A DNA stretch of 64,000 bases from Lytechinus variegatus (taxonomy: Eukaryota; Echinodermata; Echinoidea; Temnopleuroida; Toxopneustidae). Location: assembly GCF_018143015.1 (NCBI RefSeq), contig NC_054742.1:53887195-53951194 (forward strand), read 5' to 3'. Each line of letters starts with the position of its first letter. Position 1 is the first letter of the stretch. The notes beneath the pieces are model-generated. The model made no database searches, was not told where the DNA came from, and saw nothing but the letters and a program-made list of their open reading frames with translations. Position numbers and translations under genes: made by a program. This document shows positions 59,065 to 64,000 of this stretch, in pieces.

Positions 59065-60102
59065 GACATTTTTCTCATATTAACCAAGTATTCCTCGACT
59101 GCTAAATTCAGCAGCATTCTTATGAACACTGATGCCAAAGACCAATGCTGCTTGTTCAATTGAAATGGGACAATATTCGTGGATGTACTCTTGCCTATAC
59201 ATAGCCAGCTGAATTTACATGGGTTTTACCATCCAAGACTCATGAAGTGACATTTTCTGATGCAGCAATATGATATGTGTGTGACATTTTTCTCAGGTTA
59301 ACCAAGTATTCCTCGACTGCTAAATTCAGCAGCATTCTTATGAACACTGATGCCAAAGACCAATGCTGCTTGTTCAATTGAAATGGGACAATATTCGTGG
59401 ATGTACTCTTGCCTATACATAGCCAGCTGAATTTACATGGGTTTTACCATCCAAGACTCATGAAGTGACATTTTCTGATGCAGCAATATGATATGTGTGT
59501 GACATTTTTCTCAGGTTAACCAAGTATTCCTCGACTGCTAAATTCAGCAGCATTCTTATGAACACTGATGCCAAAGACCAATGCTGCTTGTTGTTCAAAT
59601 GAAATGGGACAATATTCGTGGATGTACTCTTGCCTATTCATAGCCAGCTGAATTTACATGGGTTTTACCATCCAAGACTCATGAAGTGACATTTTCTGAT
59701 GCAGCAATATGTGTGTGACATTTTTCTCAGGTTAACCAAGTATTCTTCGACTGCTAAATTCAGCAGCATTCTTATGAACACTGATGCCAAAGACCAATGC
59801 TGCTTGTTGTTCAAATGAAATGGGACAATATTCGTGGATGTACTCTTGCCTATTCATAGCCAGCTGAATTTACATGGGTTTTACCATCCAAGACTCATGA
59901 AGTGACATTTTCTGATGCAGCAATATGATATGTTTGTGACATTTTTCTCAGGTTAACCAAGTATTCCTCGACTGCTAAATTCAGCAGCATTCTTATGAAC
60001 ACTGATGCCAAAGACCAATGCTGCTTGTTGTTCAAATGAAATGGGACAATATTCGTGGATGTACTCTTGGCCTATTCATAGCCAGCTGAATTTATGTGGG
60101 TT
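59065..60102. repeat. 218-bp satellite, about 4.8 tandem copies
   Basis: Copies start at 59065, 59283, 59501, 59717 and 59938 (GACATTTTTCTCA). They are nearly identical, differing mainly by TTGTTCAA versus TTGTTGTTCAAA, TACAT versus TTCAT, and loss of GATAT in one unit. Each contains the near-palindrome CTGCTAAATTCAGCAG. The last copy breaks at ATTTATGTGGG. It starts about 230 bp after the PHD stop codon, so it may be transcribed as 3' UTR. Confidence 0.95.
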
Positions 60103-60404
60103 TATTTATTTCATGACAGGTGTATAATATGTACATGTATATATCTTAAAGTTTACATTTTTTATAAGCGAAACCAAAATAATGCCAAATTTTCATGAGA
60201 TCCGTCCATGTTTATCCTGTCTTTTATAATAGTTGCAAAATTTTTTGTATGTGTTCTAAAATGAAATAGGGTTGAGTCAAAAGAACTGTTAATAGCATTA
60301 GCATTTTCTTATTCTTAAAAAGCCAACAATAAGTCATTGAACCATTGATATTGAGCTCATTTTGCATTTGGCCTAATTTCTCAACTACATGTACATGTAG
60401 AAAT

Positions 60405-60590
60405 TAAAATTGAATCGCTCTAAAAACAATCAAAAATTAACTTTTACTTTTAATATGCCGAAATGCACTTCTCTTCCAGACAGTTTTTTTATTCAATTAA
60501 AATTGAATCGCTCTAAAAACAATCAAAAATTAACTTTTACTTTTAATATGCCGAAATGCACTTCTCTTCCAGACAGTTTTTTATTTTTCA
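60405..60590. repeat. Perfect-looking 93-bp tandem duplication
   Basis: Two copies with period 93 from AAAATTGAATCGCTCTAAAA to CTTCCAGACAGTTTTTT. As 93 is a multiple of three, a 31-codon repeat is open in frame (NRSKNNQKLTFTF), but nothing else supports coding. Confidence 0.85.
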
Positions 60591-60644
60591 AGTCGAAAAT
60601 ATATCAATGGATGCAATTACCTATTGATATATCCATTGGTACAA

Positions 60645-60650
60645 AATAAA
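60645..60650 (+). terminator. First AATAAA after the PHD exon
   Basis: No AATAAA is seen between 58838 and here, so if the gene uses the canonical signal its 3' UTR would contain the satellite. ATTAAA at about 60402 is an alternative. Confidence 0.3.
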
Positions 60651-61282
60651 TGTTTGGGTCTATAAATTAAGAATCTCTTAATTTTGCTTTTTAAAAATGT
60701 GGTTCCACTAGTAGACACTCATGTTAGATGATCTAAACTTAGTTACATGTAGTTTGACATCAACTGAAAACGATCTTTCATAGTCAAGGAAATGTGGAAA
60801 ATTGATGGCCAGTTCATGGATATAAAGATATGAAACGTAACATTTCATGAACTTTGGGGAAGGTCCCCCCCTTTTCCGTTAATCCTGACCGCCTGCCTAA
60901 TATTAGCAAAAAAATTGTTTTCTTCAAAACAAAGCGAACGACTCAAGCCTAATAAATTTTAAATGTAATGTAGAAATGTACATTAACGTTAAATATGCAT
61001 TGGACCTGTCTGTTTGTTTCAGTATAGTGTGTTTGTCCTTTGATTGCTTTTAAGCCAAGAAAAAGATGTGTTTCTTGTCCCAGCTTGCACTGATTTTTGA
61101 TGCTATCCTAATTGGTTAGGTATTGTTTGAAAAAATTCTGCAAAATATAACCAAAAAAGTTTGTAAATACAATTTGCTTATGGAATGTATCCATTTTGGG
61201 GTGAAGGTGCAGTCATCTTGAAAAAAAATTCAAAGTCTTTACGAGAAACGTTATTTTCTTACTTGAGTTTGTCTTTTTAGTT

Positions 61283-61850
61283 CATATACAGTGAAGGTAT
61301 TTGAAAGAGGTTGGATTCATATAAGTTACATGTACAGTAATTTTCTTTTAACAGATGTATTCTCTTGTGGTTGATCTACATGTACTCGAAAATAAGAATG
61401 TCAAAATTATGTGTACCATGATTGTACATGTACTTTTTATTTCTTTCCAAAAGTGTTCATGACAATTGTACATGAAAGCCAAAAAAGTGTGCAGTTTGAT
61501 ACTTTAAAATTCTGGAATTAAATCAAAAGTATTTCAATAACAATCATATACTTGCTGTTAAACTCAAACAATTTGAGTATATTATCGTTTTCATTCATGT
61601 ACAGTGAAGGTATTTAAAGGATGGTAGGATTCATATACAAGTAACGTTATTTTTATTTTAACTGATGTATTCTCTTGTGGATGATCTCTACTCAAAATAA
61701 GAATGTCAAAATTGTGTGTACAATGATTAAACTTTTTATTTCTTTCCAAAAGTGTTCATGACAATTGTACATGAAAGTCTGATAAGTGTACAATTCGATA
61801 CTTTCAACTTCTGGAATTAAATCAAAAGTACTATAGACAGTTAAGTATTT
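61283..61850. repeat. Tandem duplication, period 313 bp
   Basis: Two copies starting at 61283 and 61596, sharing ACAGTGAAGGTATTT, GATGTATTCTCTTGTGG, AATAAGAATGTCAAAATT, TTTCCAAAAGTGTTCATGAC and TCTGGAATTAAATCAAAAGT. Confidence 0.9.
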
Positions 61851-62499
61851 TAACAACAATTTTTCACTGGGTGTTTATTCAAAGTAAACAATAAGAGTAC
61901 ATGTATAATGACTGCCCCATCATGCATTCAGAGGAATCTTCATGTTTGTAATAGTTCACCAAGTAGACAAGGATGAATATTTTATTCATCTCTCCTGGAG
62001 TTGACCTGCACACATGAGTCTTGGTAGAACCTCATGTGCACTGGCCATCTCCAGGTAAAGATGAAATAATCATCATTATATTTGTTGTGAAATACAAAAG
62101 ACATGCATGTAGTGTCATAACACAGTTAATTCCATAAACATAAAAGTAATGTTCAGTTTGTACAGAGAGTACAAGGAAAATACAAATATAAAATATTTAA
62201 GACAATAAAAGTACATGAGCAAATGATAAGAGTTACCAATTAAATATTACCCAGTGAAGGATTGAAAATGAAACCAAGGTAACCATTGAAAGCTGAGATT
62301 TCAGGCATATTTCCAATGGATTCATAGTTTTATACCTTTTAATTTGTAATTTAACTTGAAAGACAAAATGATGTGTATAAAAGTTTAAAGAATATATTCA
62401 CATGTATATCCTGAGGACCTGAGTGCAAAACGTTTCTAAGTTATGCAAGATTTTGCCTAGACCTCCCCAAAAATGTGTAAAATGCAGAAATGTAATTCT

Positions 62500-62726
62500 T
62501 TAATGGGGCGTTGCGAGAAACTTGCAATCGATTGCAAGTCAATTTTAGTTACTATAATCAATCACAAATCTTTTGAGCAATTGTAAATTTGCAACAGATT
62601 GCTGGTCTGATTCTTGCATCAACAAGAATAATTTGATTTGCTTTAGTTAAAATTGATCTAACTCTTCTAAATTTGCATCTGAAATTTGCAATTGATATGA
62701 AATATTTTCTTGCAACACCCCATTAA
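62500..62726. mobile_element. 227-bp foldback flanked by TTAA
   Basis: TTAATGGGGCGTTGCGAGAA at the left pairs with TTCTTGCAACACCCCATTAA at the right, with mismatches inward, and both ends are TTAA. Inner AATCGATTGCAAGT and ATTTGCAATTGAT motifs also pair. Confidence 0.75.
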
Positions 62727-62729
62727 GTC

Positions 62730-63990
62730 TCTGGTTACAGTGATACATATTTTATCCTAGGCATTTTCATAAAACAAATATTATACATAGCATGTGCTTC
62801 CTCTTCTACATGTATTTGATGAACTCGAAGTACTTTTCTACATCCTAATGTTCAAAAACATGATTTGCTTTTAAAGTCCTCCACTACATGTACATGTACA
62901 TGTATGAATTAATGTTCTTCCATAATATGGTGGAATAGCAACTAAAATAAAAATGTCTATTCGTCAATTGTAAATATCCTGGCACTTTCTCTATTTGGAG
63001 ACGGTAATGCTAGAGCTGTCTACACTAAGGGGTCTTGCACAGCTACTTCTCTCTCCCATGGACTTGAATATACATGTACATGTACCTACAAATTGGAAAA
63101 TGAAAGCAAGATATCATTTCAGCATATAGGATTTATTTCATAGCAATACAAGTATGTGTATAACATTCACCAAAAATCATTTGTAATGATGTGAAAAAGA
63201 AAAGAACTGTCTTTATATAAACCAGTGGAAGGACTATAAAAGTAACAATATTTCTCAAAATCAAAGCTGGCAAGTAATTTGATTTAAGCAAAAATGTGTT
63301 TTTTGTTGTTGGTCGTTTACATGTACTTCGTAAACGTGTTTTCTGTATACCATATTTGTGTGTGTATAAAACCTTTACAAGATTATTAGAGAAAAAGAAA
63401 GAATGCAGTTATCAATTTGTCTTAATTTTATAAATGATAGAGTATTTGTGTTCACCCCACCTTCTCAAGTAATCAAGATGTACATGTAGGGGCCTGTGCC
63501 ATGGCCTGCAATAAAATGAGTCCATGTCCGGTCCGAATCCATGTTTAATAGTATGGATCTAAATCTTAGACGGGTACTTCAGGATGAAAATTATATGATT
63601 TGAACAGATATAAACTAAACTAATAAAACACTGGAAATTTCATCAAAATCGGACAAGGAATAACAAAGTTTAAAAGTTTTTAACTCTTTGCATTCAGTGA
63701 AAAAGTTTATAAATGTACATGTCTTCATTAATATCCAATTAGCAAGCTCATGTCATATCCCAATTAAATATTCTTTTGCATTTTATTATGAAATTATTCA
63801 AATTTTTTTCCACCAAAAATGTATAAAAAGTGGATTGACAACTGATTTAGTACATATGATATATTCATTGCAGCGACTTATTTGTTAAAAGAGACATGCG
63901 CACAATCACATGTATTCTTTGATTTCATATAGGAACATTAGAAATGTGGTGACGTGACATCATCAGCCCACCTAATAAATATTCATGACG
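62730..63990. other. Intergenic to the right edge, with a decayed MITE
   Basis: No exon was recognised. TACATGTACATG runs occur at 62887-62905 and 63071-63085. From about 63570 to 63960 the sequence shares AATTTCATCAAAATCGGA, TTCATT-ATCCAATT-GCAAGCTCATGTCAT and GTGACATCATCAGCCCACC-type motifs with the foldback at 52361. A partial relative is also near 53046. Confidence 0.4.
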
Positions 63991-64000
63991 GCATGTATAT

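Noticed and set aside
59065-60102. CRISPR-like array
   Set aside because: The units repeat over their full 218-bp length with no unique spacers; it is a satellite.

Overview
The window reads as nuclear DNA of a marine invertebrate, most likely an echinoderm such as a sea urchin or a relative (inference). It is AT-rich, with short GT-AG-spliced exons in long introns, many short foldback elements, TACATGTA-rich spacers and satellites. No rRNA, tRNA or CRISPR was found.

Layout. 1-5120: a retrotransposon-like 3' tail, then a 3.4 kb imperfect inverted repeat built from a 22-bp satellite, GATA/TATC microsatellites and a duplicated TTAA-flanked mini-element. 5594-7027 (+): the last three exons of an unrecognised gene, followed by decayed tandem copies of its terminal coding segment. 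7.7-17.4 kb: no gene seen. 17.4-21.4 kb: a broken Ty3/gypsy-like retroelement whose integrase end is followed by a PHD finger. It is interrupted by at least three nested insertions, one of which carries an unassigned ATG exon. 21.8-28.9 kb: relics of Tc1-like, MULE-like and piggyBac-like transposons, and a 1.04 kb element carrying five identical DR1-type nuclear-receptor motifs.

29857-45016 (-): a complete eight-exon gene for histone deacetylase 11 (class IV), reconstructed exon by exon to 449 residues with every catalytic residue kept. Its introns hold three decayed copies of its own active-site exon, foldback elements and a hAT-like MITE. A second copy of that MITE, at 47.1 kb, has a perfect 8-bp target duplication.

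54119-58837 (+): the most striking locus. One reading frame of about 1,430 codons, broken by a single UGA, encodes a ubiquitin-like/coiled-coil N-terminal part and a DDE-transposase-like protein. A spliced ING-type PHD finger with a complete zinc and aromatic-cage set ends it. A 218-bp satellite lies just downstream, then further tandem duplications and foldbacks to the end.

How the parts fit: HDAC11 is the only confidently identified host gene. Two unrelated mobile elements here both end in a PHD finger, which suggests independent recruitment of chromatin readers. All gene models are by eye; splice sites were checked for GT-AG and phase, but no transcript or database evidence was available.
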